DNA from: 66-474 sp040388785 | Lineage (GTDB): Bacteria > Pseudomonadota > Gammaproteobacteria > Xanthomonadales > Rhodanobacteraceae | Direction of reading: 5' to 3' | NCBI GenBank assembly: GCA_040388785.1 | Contig: JAZKBD010000023.1 | Span: 95,141-159,140 of the forward strand | DNA: 64,000 bases | Part shown: piece after piece, positions 24,852-33,745 of the stretch | Numbering within the stretch: the stretch's first letter is position 1 | How the letters are laid out: every line of letters begins with the position of its first letter | The notes under the pieces: generated by a model | What the model saw: the letters and a program-made list of their open reading frames with translations, nothing else | Databases searched by the model: none | Told to the model about the DNA's origin: nothing | Translations under genes and position numbers: made by a program

Positions 24852-25259
24852 ATGGCGCGCATATCCAAGAGCAAATACAACCTGCAGCTATTGGCGATCA
24901 TGGCGGTCTACGTCGTGCTGATGCTGTTCGAATGGCCGCTGGTTGCGAAAACCGAAGGCCTCGCGTTGCGTACGCTGCTGGCGTTGCTGCCGGCATTGCC
25001 GGTGGTGGCCGTGATCGCGCTGGCCGCGCGCATGGTGATGCGTGGCGACGAACTGGAACAGCGCATGCACCTGATCGCACTGAGCGTGGCGATGGGCGTG
25101 GTCAGTGTCGCCAGCATCATCGGCGCGTTCCTCGCGATCGCGCGCATCTGGGTGGTCGGCGGCGACGTGTTGATCTGGGTGTTTCCGGCGCTGTGCCTGG
25201 TGTACGGCGCGACGCGCATCGTGCTGGTGCGCCGCATGACCGGCGCCTGGAACTGCTGA
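24852..25259 (+). CDS. Small four-helix membrane protein
   Basis: A 135-residue protein with about four hydrophobic helices: LLAIMAVYVVLML (residue ~12), LLALLPALPVVAVIALAA (~40), LIALSVAMGVVSVASIIGAF (~75) and VLIWVFPALCLVYG (~105). I recognise no named family with certainty. Proteins of this form are often encoded directly upstream of short XRE regulators, as here, where the stop overlaps the next start (TGATG). It is the first gene of a five-gene unit and probably shares the regulator's control. Its function is unknown. Confidence 0.75.
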   Translation: MARISKSKYNLQLLAIMAVYVVLMLFEWPLVAKTEGLALRTLLALLPALPVVAVIALAARMVMRGDELEQRMHLIALSVAMGVVSVASIIGAFLAIARIWVVGGDVLIWVFPALCLVYGATRIVLVRRMTGAWNC

Positions 25260-25462
25260 TGAAAAACCGCGTGCGCGAATTGCGCGAGGCCCACGGCTGG
25301 TCGCAGGGCGAATTGGCGGAGCGCCTCGACGTGTCGCGCCAGACCATCAACGCCATCGAGAACGGCAAGTACGACCCCAGCCTGCCGCTCGCGTTCAAGC
25401 TGGCGCGCTTGTTCAAGCAACGCATCGAATCGATGTTCGAACCGGATGAGGAACGCCAATGA
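25259..25462 (+). CDS. XRE-family transcriptional regulator (short)
   Basis: A 67-residue protein that is nearly all helix-turn-helix: VRELREAHGWSQGELAERL, then VSRQTINAIENGKY, the classic Cro/C1-type helices 2 and 3, ending at FEPDEE. It has no effector domain. The family usually acts as an autorepressor. The ATG overlaps the upstream stop and the stop overlaps the next start (ATGA), so its synthesis is tied to the operon. The two TGTCAAG palindromes upstream of the operon are the obvious candidate targets. Confidence 0.9.
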   Translation: MKNRVRELREAHGWSQGELAERLDVSRQTINAIENGKYDPSLPLAFKLARLFKQRIESMFEPDEERQ

Positions 25463-27077
25463 AAATGAACGCGCCGAAGATGAATTCGCGCATGGTCATG
25501 CGCATCGTCGCCGTCGTGATCCTGGCGGGCGCGCTCGGCTTGCAGTGGTGGAGCAAGCAGCATCGTGCGGGCAACGCCGATGCCGGCACCGATGCGACGA
25601 GTGCTCCGGCTTCCACGTTGGCAACGCCCGCCAAGCCGGTAAAACCGACGCTGCCCGCGACCCTGAAGCGCGGCAAGCTCACGCTGGCGGCCTGCGAACT
25701 GAAGCGTCCGCATTCTGCGGCGACGCTCGCGGCGTTTTGCGCGAAATTTCCCGTATCGGAAAATCGCGCCGACCCGAACTCGCGCACGATCGACCTGAAG
25801 CTCGCGATCCTGAAAAGCGATTCGGCGGTGCCCGCGCAGGACCTGGTGGCGTACCTCGCCGGCGGTCCCGGGCAATCGGCCATCCAGACTTATCCCGACC
25901 TCGCGCCCGCCTTCGCGCCGCTGCGCAAGCATCACGATGTGTTGCTGCTCGACCAGCGCGGCACCGGCGATTCGCATCCGCTCAAATGCCCGGCGCTCGA
26001 GAAGCTGCTGAAGAACGAAGGCGACGCCGCGCAACCCGGCGTCGAACAACGCGTGCAGTGGGTCGGTCAATGCGCGCAGGAAGTCGGGAAAACCGCCGAT
26101 CCGCGCTACTACGCGACCAGTGATGCAGTGGCCGATCTCGAGGCGGTGCGCGAAGCGCTGGGCGCGCCGAAGCTCGACCTCGTCGGCGTTTCGTATGGCA
26201 CGCGCGTGGCACAGCACTATGCCGCGACGCACCCGGGTGCGGTGCGCAGCATCGTGCTGGACGGCGTGGTGCCCAATTCACTGGTGCTGGGCGAGACGTT
26301 CGCGACGGCCTTGCAGCACTCGCTGGAATTGCAGGCGGCAGACTGCAACAAGGCGCCTGCCTGCAGGCAGGCCTTTGGTGACTGGTACGCGACGCTGCAC
26401 CAGCTCTACGCGAAACTGAAAGCGGGTCAGCCGCAACAGGTGACGTTCGCAGATCCGTACAGCTACAAGCCGGTGACCAAGGCCTTGACCGCCGACACGC
26501 TGGCCGGCGTGGTGCGGTTGTTCTCCTACAGCGAAGTCACCGCCGCGCTTTTGCCGCTGGCGGTGAACGAAGCCGCGCGTGGCAACTACGCGCCGCTGAT
26601 GGGCCAGGCGCAACTGCTCACCGGCGATCTTTCGGAATCCATCGAGGGCGGCATGCAGATGTCGGTGATCTGCACGGAAGACGCGTCGCTGCTGACGCCG
26701 CGCCCGCAGGACGAAGACCTGCTGCTGGGCGACGACCTGATCAAGGCGTTCATCGCCGAATGCAAGGTGTGGCCGCATGACTCGATGCCGAAGGATTTCC
26801 ACGCGCCGTTCAAGTCGACGATTCCGACGCTGCTGATTTCCGGCGAACGCGACCCGGTGACGCCGCCCGCATTCGCCGACGAGGTGGTGAAGGGCCTCGC
26901 CAATGGCCGTTCGCTGGTCGTGAAGGGCCTGGGCCACGCCGAGGCGATCAACGCCGGCTGCATGCCCGATCTCGTGGACGACTTCGTCGCCAACCTGCAG
27001 CCGAAGCAACTGAAGACCCAGTGCCTCGATCGGATCGGACCGATTCCGGCGTTCGTGAATTTCAATGGAGCCGCGCC

Positions 27078-27081
<4 letters not shown>
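25459..27081 (+). CDS. Alpha/beta hydrolase, tripeptidyl/prolyl aminopeptidase-like
   Basis: A 540-residue secreted or membrane-anchored hydrolase. One hydrophobic segment near residues 13-28 anchors it, followed by an Ala/Pro/Thr-rich linker. YLAGGPGQSA (~133-141) supplies the oxyanion hole, GVSYGT the nucleophile Ser-245, GERDPVTPP the acid Asp-465 and GLGHAE the base His-493. This order and the C-terminal region fit the TAP-like S33 family (proline iminopeptidase/SlpD type). It is translationally coupled to the XRE gene upstream and to the ABC ATPase downstream, which suggests that peptide processing and export or resistance are linked. Confidence 0.87.
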
Positions 27082-27808
<727 letters not shown>

Positions 27809-27812
<4 letters not shown>

Positions 27813-28984
27813 GCGCGATGCTGACGGTATGGTGGAAGGAAGTCCGCGAGAACCTGCGCGACAAGCGCACCGTGTTCACGGCATTGATCTGGGGCCCGCT
27901 GTTCGGACCCGTGTTCTTCGCGATCATGATGAACACGCTGGTCACGCACGAGTTGAACAAGGCCGAAGGACCGCTGAAGGTGCCGGTGATCGGCGCCGAG
28001 TACGCGCCCAACCTGATCGACGCGCTGAAACAGCAGGGGCTGGTGCCACAGGCGCCACTCGCCAATCCCGACAAGGCGGTGCGCGAGCGCGACGCCGACG
28101 TGGTGCTGCGCATTCCCGCGGATTACGGCAAGGCGTGGAGATCAGGCGAACCCGCGCAGGTCGAGCTGATCTACGACGCTTCGCAGCAAGGCAGCAATAC
28201 GCCGACCAAGCGCCTCGAGGGCATGCTGAAACAGTACGGCAGCCAGCAAGGCGCGTTGCGGTTGCTGGCGCGCGGCTTGTCGCCCAGCGTGGCCGTGCCG
28301 CTGGTCGTCAGCGAACGCGATCAGTCCACGCCGCAGTCGCGCGCGGGCCTGATGCTGGGCATCCTCCCGTACTTCTTCGTGTTCGCGGTGTATCTCGGCG
28401 GCATGTATCTAGCCATCGATCTGACGGCGGGCGAACGCGAACGGCAATCGCTGGAACCGCTGTTCGCGAATCCGGTGGCGCGCTGGCGCATCCTGGTCGG
28501 CAAGCTCGGCGCGATCGGCGCGTTTTCGCTGGCCAGCCTGGTGCTGACCGCCGTCGCGTTCTCGGTCGCCGGGCATTTCCTGCCGGCCGAAAAACTCGGG
28601 ATGACGTTCGACCTCGGCGCGCGCTTCATCGGCCAGGCGATCCTGCTGGAGCTGCCGCTGATCGCGGTGTTCGCGGTGCTGGAAACGCTGGTCGCGGCGT
28701 TCGCCAAGAGCTATCGCGAAGCGCAGACCTATCTCAGCCTGCTGATGATCGTGCCGATCCTGCCGTCGATGGTGATGAGCCTGATGCCGGTGAAGGCCGC
28801 GCCGTGGATGTACGCGGTGCCGCTGCTGGCCCAGCAGATCGGCGTCAGCGATCTGTTGCGCGGCACGCCGGTGTCGGCGGCCAGCATCGGGATGGCGCTG
28901 GTGACCGGCTTCGCCTTCGCGGCGATCATCGGCGTCGTCACGGCGCAGGTGTACCGCAGCGAGCGGTTGGCGATTTCCGCGTGA
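27809..28984 (+). CDS. ABC exporter permease (NatB-like)
   Basis: A 391-residue ABC-2 type permease. One membrane helix lies near residue 25 (ALIWGPLFGPVFFAIMM), followed by a ~150-residue periplasmic domain and then five helices from ~180 to 385. DLTAGERERQSLEPLFANP is the conserved NatB/ABC-2 motif. With the upstream ATPase it should export Na+ or a small toxic molecule; the substrate cannot be read from sequence. It is the last gene of the XRE-controlled operon. Confidence 0.92.
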
Positions 28985-28995
28985 CACGCACGCAG

Positions 28996-29019
28996 CGCCC
29001 GCGTGGATAACCGCGGGCG
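28996..29019 (+). terminator. Hairpin after the ABC exporter operon
   Basis: CGCCCGCG (28996-29003) pairs with CGCGGGCG (29012-29019) around an 8-nt loop, 12 nt after the permease stop. The following TTGCACGATTT is only weakly T-rich, so it is a weak terminator or a processing hairpin. Confidence 0.5.
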
Positions 29020-29042
29020 TTGCACGATTTACCAGACCCGGA

Positions 29043-29166
29043 AATAAAATGCCCCGAGAGCCAGGGGGGAGCTCTCGGGGCGGACGATGCCAAACCTGGG
29101 GAGGGGTTTGACACCGGGGGTTCGCTCAGGGAGGTGAGTGAACCGGGGACGCCGTTGCGTGCGTCC
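29043..29166 (-). ncRNA. sX13-like small regulatory RNA downstream of polA
   Basis: Read on the minus strand, about 124 nt fold into consecutive stems: GGACGC/GCGTCC (from 29166), a 10-bp stem GGTTCACTCA/TGAGCGAACC with loop CCTCCC, a stem CAAACC/GGTTTG with a loop containing CCTCCCC, and a 10-bp terminator CCCCGAGAGC/GCTCTCGGGG with loop TCCCCCCTG, followed by CATTTTATTT. Stable stems with exposed C-rich loops, and a place just 3' of polA, are the hallmarks of sX13, a Hfq-dispensable virulence and motility regulator known from Xanthomonas. C-rich loops would pair with G-rich ribosome binding sites. A minus-strand promoter lies directly upstream. Identity rests on structure and synteny, not on an alignment. 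Confidence 0.72.
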
Positions 29167-29171
29167 GAAGC

Positions 29172-29201
29172 GTTAGATGGGGTTGTCCCCGGGAAGTTCA
29201 A
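29172..29201 (-). promoter_or_regulatory. Promoter of the sX13-like RNA
   Basis: On the minus strand TTGAAC (29196-29201) serves as -35 and TCTAAC (29172-29177) as -10, with an 18-bp spacer. This predicts a start near 29166, exactly at the first base of the first RNA stem. Confidence 0.55.
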
Positions 29202-29265
29202 ATTCTTTTTTCGGGTGGATTCAGAGAGTGTTCACCCGCTGATCCATGCATGACTTTCGGCAGGG

Positions 29266-29281
29266 GTTTGGACGTCCAAAC
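29266..29281. promoter_or_regulatory. Perfect 16-bp palindrome between polA and the sRNA
   Basis: GTTTGGACGTCCAAAC is fully self-complementary. It lies about 65 bp upstream of the sRNA -35 box and 173 bp after polA. It has the form of a dimeric repressor site, so it could regulate the sRNA. The regulator is unknown, and the remaining bases up to 29454 show no gene. Confidence 0.4.
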
Positions 29282-29454
29282 GATTTGCGCCACGCAAGTC
29301 GCCGCCCGCAAACCTTGGCGCATCGCGCTTCCGTCGCATTGCCACGAAAAAGCCACAACCGTGAAGCGATGCGAACGCGTGGTTGTTATCGGATCGTCAA
29401 CCGCCAGCGAAGTCACCGGATTCTGCTCTCGCGGGAATGGCGAGCGGGGATTTC

Positions 29455-32247
29455 TCAGTGTGCTTCGCCCCAACTCTTTCCCGATCCGACATCGACCCGC
29501 AGCGGCACGGCGAGTTCCGCGGCGTTCTGCATACGTATGCACACGCCTTCACTTACCGCGTCCAGCGCATCCTCGCGTACTTCGAAGACGAGTTCGTCGT
29601 GCACCTGCAGCAGCATGTGCGCGTCGTCGCCGCGATCGTGCAACCAGCGGTCGATCGTCACCATCGCGCGCTTGATGATGTCGGCCGCGGTGCCCTGCAT
29701 GGGCGCGTTGATCGCGGCGCGCTCGGCCCCGGCGCGCTGGGCGGCGTTGCGCGAATGGATGTATTCGAGATACAGCCGCCGCCCGAACAGCGTTTCGACA
29801 TAGCCTTCGCCTTTCGCCCGCGCCCGCGTCGAATCCATGTACGCCTTCACGCCGGGATAACGTTCGAAATAGCGCTGCACGTACTCCGCCGCTTCGCCGC
29901 GCGGAATGCCGAGCCGCTGCGCGAGTCCGTGCGCGCTCATGCCGTACATCAATCCGAAATTAATCATCTTGGCGACGCGGCGCTGCTCGGGCGTGACCGC
30001 GTCGGGCGTGACGCCGAACACTTCCGCCGCGGTGGCGCGATGCACGTCCTGATCGTGTTGAAAGGCTCGCGTAAGCCCCGGGTCGCCCGACATGTGCGCC
30101 ATGATGCGCAGCTCGATCTGCGAATAGTCCGCCGCCAGCACGCGCCAGCCTGCCGGTGCAATGAAGGCTTCGCGGATGCGCCGGCCCTCCTCGCTGCGCA
30201 CCGGAATGTTCTGCAGGTTCGGATCGGTGGACGACACCCGTCCCGTCGCGACCGCGGCCTGGTGGTAGCAGGTGTGCACGCGGCCGGTGCGCGGGTTGAC
30301 CATCTCCGGCAGCTTGTCGGTATAGGTCGAACGCAGCTTGGCGATCTGCCGGTAGTCGAGGATCATCCGTGGCAATTCGTGCTGGGCGGCGATCGCTTCC
30401 AGCGCTTCCTCGTTGGTGGAGGGTTGGCCGGTGGGCGTCTTCACCAGCGCAGGCAGGCCGATCTCGTCGAACAGCAGCGCCTGGAGCTGTTTCGGCGAAT
30501 CGACGTTGAATTCGCGGCCCGCGATCTTCTGCATGTCGCCCTGCAGCGCATGCATGCGCTTGCCGAGTTCGTTGCTTTGGCGCTTCAGGCCCGCGCCGTC
30601 GATCAGCACGCCGCGCTGTTCCATCCGCGCCAGCACCGGTACCAGCGGCATTTCGATGCCGGTGAACACCTTTTCGAGCGACGGCTGCGCCCGAAGCTTC
30701 GGCCAAAGCGCGTGATGCAGGCGCAGGGTGATGTCGGCGTCTTCCGCCGAGTAGCGGCAGGCGGTGTCGAGGGCGACCTGCGAAAACGAAATCTGCTTCG
30801 CACCCTTGCCGGCGACGTCCTCGTAATGGATGGTGTCGTAGCCCAGCCAGCGCTTGGCCAGCGTATCCATGTCGTGGCGGTTGGCGGTCGCGTTGAGCAC
30901 GTACGACTCCAGCATCGTGTCGAACACGATGCCGCGCACCTCGACGCCGTAGTTCGACAGCACGTTGCAGTCGTATTTCGCGTGCTGGCCGATTTTCCGA
31001 TGCTCCGGGTTTTCGAGGATCGGCTTCAGCGCCTGCAGGGTTGCGTCGAGGGCAAGCTGTTGCGGCACGCCGGGATAGTCGTGGCCGAGCGGGATGTAGC
31101 ACGCTTCGCCCGCCTGCACGGAAAACGACAGGCCCACCAGTTGCGCGCGCATGGGATCGAGCGAAGTGGTTTCGGTATCGAAGGCGATCAGGTCGGCGTC
31201 GCGCAGTTTTGCGATCCATGCGTCGAGTTGCTTCGTTGTGGTGACGAGTTCGTAGTGCTGTTCGGGACCGGGGACCCGGGACCCGGGACCCGAGTTGGGG
31301 ATACCGGCACTGGTTCTGGATTCAGTAGTGGACTGAAGTGCGGGACTCGCATTGCCAGCGGCAGACGCCGCTTTTTTGGGTCCCGGGTCCCGGGTCCCCG
31401 GTCCCGCTTTATCCAGCTCGGCCAACGCCTGCCGGAACTCGTAGCGCGCATACAGTTCGCGCAGCAGATCGGCATCGCGCTCGCGCACTTTCAGGTCGCG
31501 GGGGCCGCCGTCCAATTCGACGTCGGTCTTGATGGTCGCCAGTTGCCGCGACAGTGGCAGATGCGGCAGCGCGGCGCGCAGGTTCTCACCGATCTTGCCG
31601 CCGACTTCGCTGGCGTGCGCGATCACGTTGTCCAGCGAGCCGAATTCGGTCAGCCATTTCGTGGCCGTCTTGGGGCCGCACTTGACCACGCCGGGGATGT
31701 TGTCGATCGAATCGCCCATCAGCGCCAGGTAATCGACGATGCGCTCGGGCGGCACGCCGAACTTCTCGACCACGCCGTCGCGATCCAGCCGGCTGCGCGA
31801 CATGGTGTTGACCAGCGTGACATGCGGCCCGACCAGTTGCGCGAAGTCCTTGTCGCCGGTGGAAACCTCGACGTCGATGCCGTCCGTGGCGGCGCGCGTC
31901 GCCAGCGTGCCGATCACGTCGTCCGCTTCGACGCCTGCCACGCGCAGGATCGGGAATCCGAGCGCTTCCACGATCTTCATCATCGGCTCGACCTGCGCGC
32001 GCAGGTCGTCCGGCATCGGCTGGCGATTGGCCTTGTATTCGGGATACAGGTCGTCGCGGAACGTGCGCCCCGGCGCATCGACCACGAAAGCGGCGTAATC
32101 GGGTTTCTCGTCCAGCGTCGCGCGCAGCATGTTGACCACGCCGAACAACGCGCCGGTCGGTTCGCCGGCGGCATTGCTCAGCGGCGGCAAGGCATGGAAA
32201 GCGCGGTACAGGTAACTGGAACCGTCGATGAGCGTGAGCTTTGCCAT
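29455..32247 (-). CDS. polA: DNA polymerase I
   Basis: A full-length 930-residue enzyme. Residues 1-~290 are the 5' nuclease, starting LTLIDGSSYLYRAFHALPP. After a Pro/Gly-rich linker (~290-345), the 3'-5' exonuclease has IAFDTETTSLD near 360. The polymerase domain from ~560 has DYSQIELR (motif A), RRVAKMINFGLMYGMS (motif B) and LLQVHDELVFE (motif C). It fills gaps in repair and removes Okazaki primers. The linker is unusual: it is encoded by a 29-bp inverted-repeat pair, giving PGTRDPGP and PGSRVPGP. The ATG at 32247 fits the family. The sX13-like RNA follows. Confidence 0.98.
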   Translation of the reverse strand: MAKLTLIDGSSYLYRAFHALPPLSNAAGEPTGALFGVVNMLRATLDEKPDYAAFVVDAPGRTFRDDLYPEYKANRQPMPDDLRAQVEPMMKIVEALGFPILRVAGVEADDVIGTLATRAATDGIDVEVSTGDKDFAQLVGPHVTLVNTMSRSRLDRDGVVEKFGVPPERIVDYLALMGDSIDNIPGVVKCGPKTATKWLTEFGSLDNVIAHASEVGGKIGENLRAALPHLPLSRQLATIKTDVELDGGPRDLKVRERDADLLRELYARYEFRQALAELDKAGPGTRDPGPKKAASAAGNASPALQSTTESRTSAGIPNSGPGSRVPGPEQHYELVTTTKQLDAWIAKLRDADLIAFDTETTSLDPMRAQLVGLSFSVQAGEACYIPLGHDYPGVPQQLALDATLQALKPILENPEHRKIGQHAKYDCNVLSNYGVEVRGIVFDTMLESYVLNATANRHDMDTLAKRWLGYDTIHYEDVAGKGAKQISFSQVALDTACRYSAEDADITLRLHHALWPKLRAQPSLEKVFTGIEMPLVPVLARMEQRGVLIDGAGLKRQSNELGKRMHALQGDMQKIAGREFNVDSPKQLQALLFDEIGLPALVKTPTGQPSTNEEALEAIAAQHELPRMILDYRQIAKLRSTYTDKLPEMVNPRTGRVHTCYHQAAVATGRVSSTDPNLQNIPVRSEEGRRIREAFIAPAGWRVLAADYSQIELRIMAHMSGDPGLTRAFQHDQDVHRATAAEVFGVTPDAVTPEQRRVAKMINFGLMYGMSAHGLAQRLGIPRGEAAEYVQRYFERYPGVKAYMDSTRARAKGEGYVETLFGRRLYLEYIHSRNAAQRAGAERAAINAPMQGTAADIIKRAMVTIDRWLHDRGDDAHMLLQVHDELVFEVREDALDAVSEGVCIRMQNAAELAVPLRVDVGSGKSWGEAH
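31263..31291 (+). repeat. Inverted repeat, left arm, inside polA
   Basis: A 29-bp GC-rich arm built of repeated GGGACCC units. Its exact reverse complement is at 31378-31406. It encodes part of the polA linker (around PGSRVPGP on the minus strand). Its form is that of a dispersed palindromic element rather than ordinary coding sequence. Confidence 0.9.
31378..31406 (-). repeat. Inverted repeat, right arm, inside polA
   Basis: The exact 29-bp reverse complement of 31263-31291, separated from it by 86 bp. In the mRNA the two arms could form a very stable hairpin. It encodes PGTRDPGP of the polA linker, in frame. Confidence 0.9.
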
Positions 32248-32328
32248 CCACGAATTGTCGCATGCACGCCGGACTCACGCGGGGGCGTGTATGCTGGCGT
32301 CGCGAACTGTCGATCCGGGAGATGCATC

Positions 32329-32817
32329 GTGAAAGTTCTGCCGTGGCTTGTCGCGAGTGCGCTGCTGCTGGGCTTGCCCGTGGCACACGCACAACAGGTG
32401 TTGGCGCACGCGTCTTCCGCGGCGCCGCCGCCCGGTTCGGCGCTGCCGCCGCCGGACATCAACGATCCCGGCGAAAAGGCGCAAGACGTTCCGCTGCCCA
32501 GCACCGGCATCCCGCCTTCGGTCGCACCCGCAGGAAGAAACGGTGGCCGCGACAGCACCAACGTGACGACGCGCACCGACGCGAGCGGCGACACCATCGA
32601 GGAATATCGCCGCGGCGGCCAGTTGATCATGGTGCGCGTCACGCCCAAGCACGGCGTCACGCAGGTGTACAAGGTCAGCAACAACTCCAATGGCAGCCTG
32701 GTGCGCGATCCGAACCAGGGGCCGGTTTCGCCCGTCTACTACGACATCTACAAGTGGGGCGGTCCGAAGAAGCCGGCCAGCAGCGCACCGGCCGGGGCTT
32801 CGACGAGCGGGCAGTGA
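32329..32817 (+). CDS. DUF2782 secreted protein
   Basis: A 162-residue protein starting at GTG 32329, with GGGAG eight bases upstream. It has a signal peptide (WLVASALLLGLPVAHAQ), a Pro/Ala-rich stretch and a ~70-residue conserved core containing TIEEYRRGGQLIMVRVTPKHGVTQVYKV, then YYDIYKWG (given here only to mark the region 32593-32760). DUF2782 genes are typically found beside polA in gammaproteobacteria, as here, where the two diverge over 81 bp. The function is unknown. Confidence 0.85.
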   Translation: MKVLPWLVASALLLGLPVAHAQQVLAHASSAAPPPGSALPPPDINDPGEKAQDVPLPSTGIPPSVAPAGRNGGRDSTNVTTRTDASGDTIEEYRRGGQLIMVRVTPKHGVTQVYKVSNNSNGSLVRDPNQGPVSPVYYDIYKWGGPKKPASSAPAGASTSGQ

Positions 32818-32834
32818 GTTGGAGTCAGACGCGC

Positions 32835-32889
32835 GTGCCCATCCCTGGCGTCAGCACCGGTCGGCCTTCCCTGGCCGACGTGTGGGCAC
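32835..32889. repeat. Nested inverted repeat between convergent genes
   Basis: Outer arms GTGCCCA (32835-32841) and TGGGCAC (32883-32889) enclose an inner stem GTCGGCC/GGCCGAC (32860-32866, 32873-32879) with a 6-nt loop. It fills the 90 bp between the DUF2782 and GST genes. It has no T-run; it may act as a bidirectional 3'-end structure or be a REP-like element. Confidence 0.5.
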
Positions 32890-32907
32890 AGCGCATGCAC
32901 GCCGCGC

Positions 32908-33639
32908 TCACCCATCCAGCTCCGGATAACGGCGGAAGATGCCGTCGTTGTTGAAGGGGATGCGCCGGGTCGAAGCGAGATAAGCCGCGATCGCCGGCCG
33001 CGCGGCGATGCGCGCGTGCAGTTCGACGGTGTGCGGCAGCGATGTTTCCAGTTTCCGCATCGCGCGGGGGAATGCGTAACGCAAGCCCTCGACGACCTGG
33101 AACAGCGACAGGTCGGCATAGCTGGTGGCGCTGCCGGCAAGCGAGCGTTGCCGGCCGCGCGCGTTGTCCGCCAGCACGCGTTCGAAATAGCCGAGGAACT
33201 TCGGCAGGCGTTCGCGCCGCAGGAATGCGCTGCGCCGCTTGGCTTCGTCGAGCTGGTCTTCGTAATACAGGCTGCTCGCGACGGGATGATGGCTGTCGTG
33301 GATTTCCGCAACCAGATCCGAAATCGTCAGTTGCAGCTGATGCACCCAAAGCTGACCGCTTGCATCGCGCGGCGCAAGTCCAAGGCGCGGGCCGAGGAAC
33401 AGCAGGATGTTCGCGGCCTGTCCGATCAGGCGGCGTCCCGCTTTCAGGAAAGGCGGCGCGAACGAGGGGTGGCCCGCCGTCGGATCGTCGAGCATCCGCA
33501 GCAGTGCGGCGGTCCCGCCGCCCGAGCCTTCCGGCAATCGTGCGACGTCGACGTAATCGGCGCTGCCGTCCTCCAGCGCGAGGCGAACGAATTCGCCGCG
33601 GCCCTGGATCGTCGGCCAGTAATACAGTTCGTAACGCAC
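32908..33639 (-). CDS. Glutathione S-transferase family protein
   Basis: A 243-residue protein with an N-terminal thioredoxin-fold domain (YELYYWPTIQGRGEFVRLALED) and an all-helical C-terminal domain from ~90. I chose the GTG at 33639 because GAGGAG lies 7 bases upstream and this start fits the family's first strand. The Tyr residues in YELYYWP are candidates for the catalytic position, as in sigma/alpha-like GSTs. The substrate is unknown, and it stands alone between the DUF2782 and purH genes. Confidence 0.82.
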   Translation of the reverse strand: MRYELYYWPTIQGRGEFVRLALEDGSADYVDVARLPEGSGGGTAALLRMLDDPTAGHPSFAPPFLKAGRRLIGQAANILLFLGPRLGLAPRDASGQLWVHQLQLTISDLVAEIHDSHHPVASSLYYEDQLDEAKRRSAFLRRERLPKFLGYFERVLADNARGRQRSLAGSATSYADLSLFQVVEGLRYAFPRAMRKLETSLPHTVELHARIAARPAIAAYLASTRRIPFNNDGIFRRYPELDG

Positions 33640-33745
33640 GCTGTTTCTCCTCGCGGCGAAGAGCGGCTCGGGTGCGTTACGGTACACCGTTATCCCGTTC
33701 ATGAATTGACCGGGATGCAACAAACTCGGCAATGTTTTCGCCGCC

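Noticed and set aside
29052..29166. The structured RNA read on the plus strand as an Rsm/Csr-type sponge with GGA loops
   Set aside because: The loops do read GGGGGA, TGGGGA and GGGAGG on that strand, but the U-tract terminator, the promoter and the polA synteny all place the RNA on the minus strand, where the loops are C-rich.
29383..32328. Long plus-strand frame across polA
   Set aside because: Only its end, from the GTG at 32329, is a real gene (DUF2782). The rest is antisense to polA.
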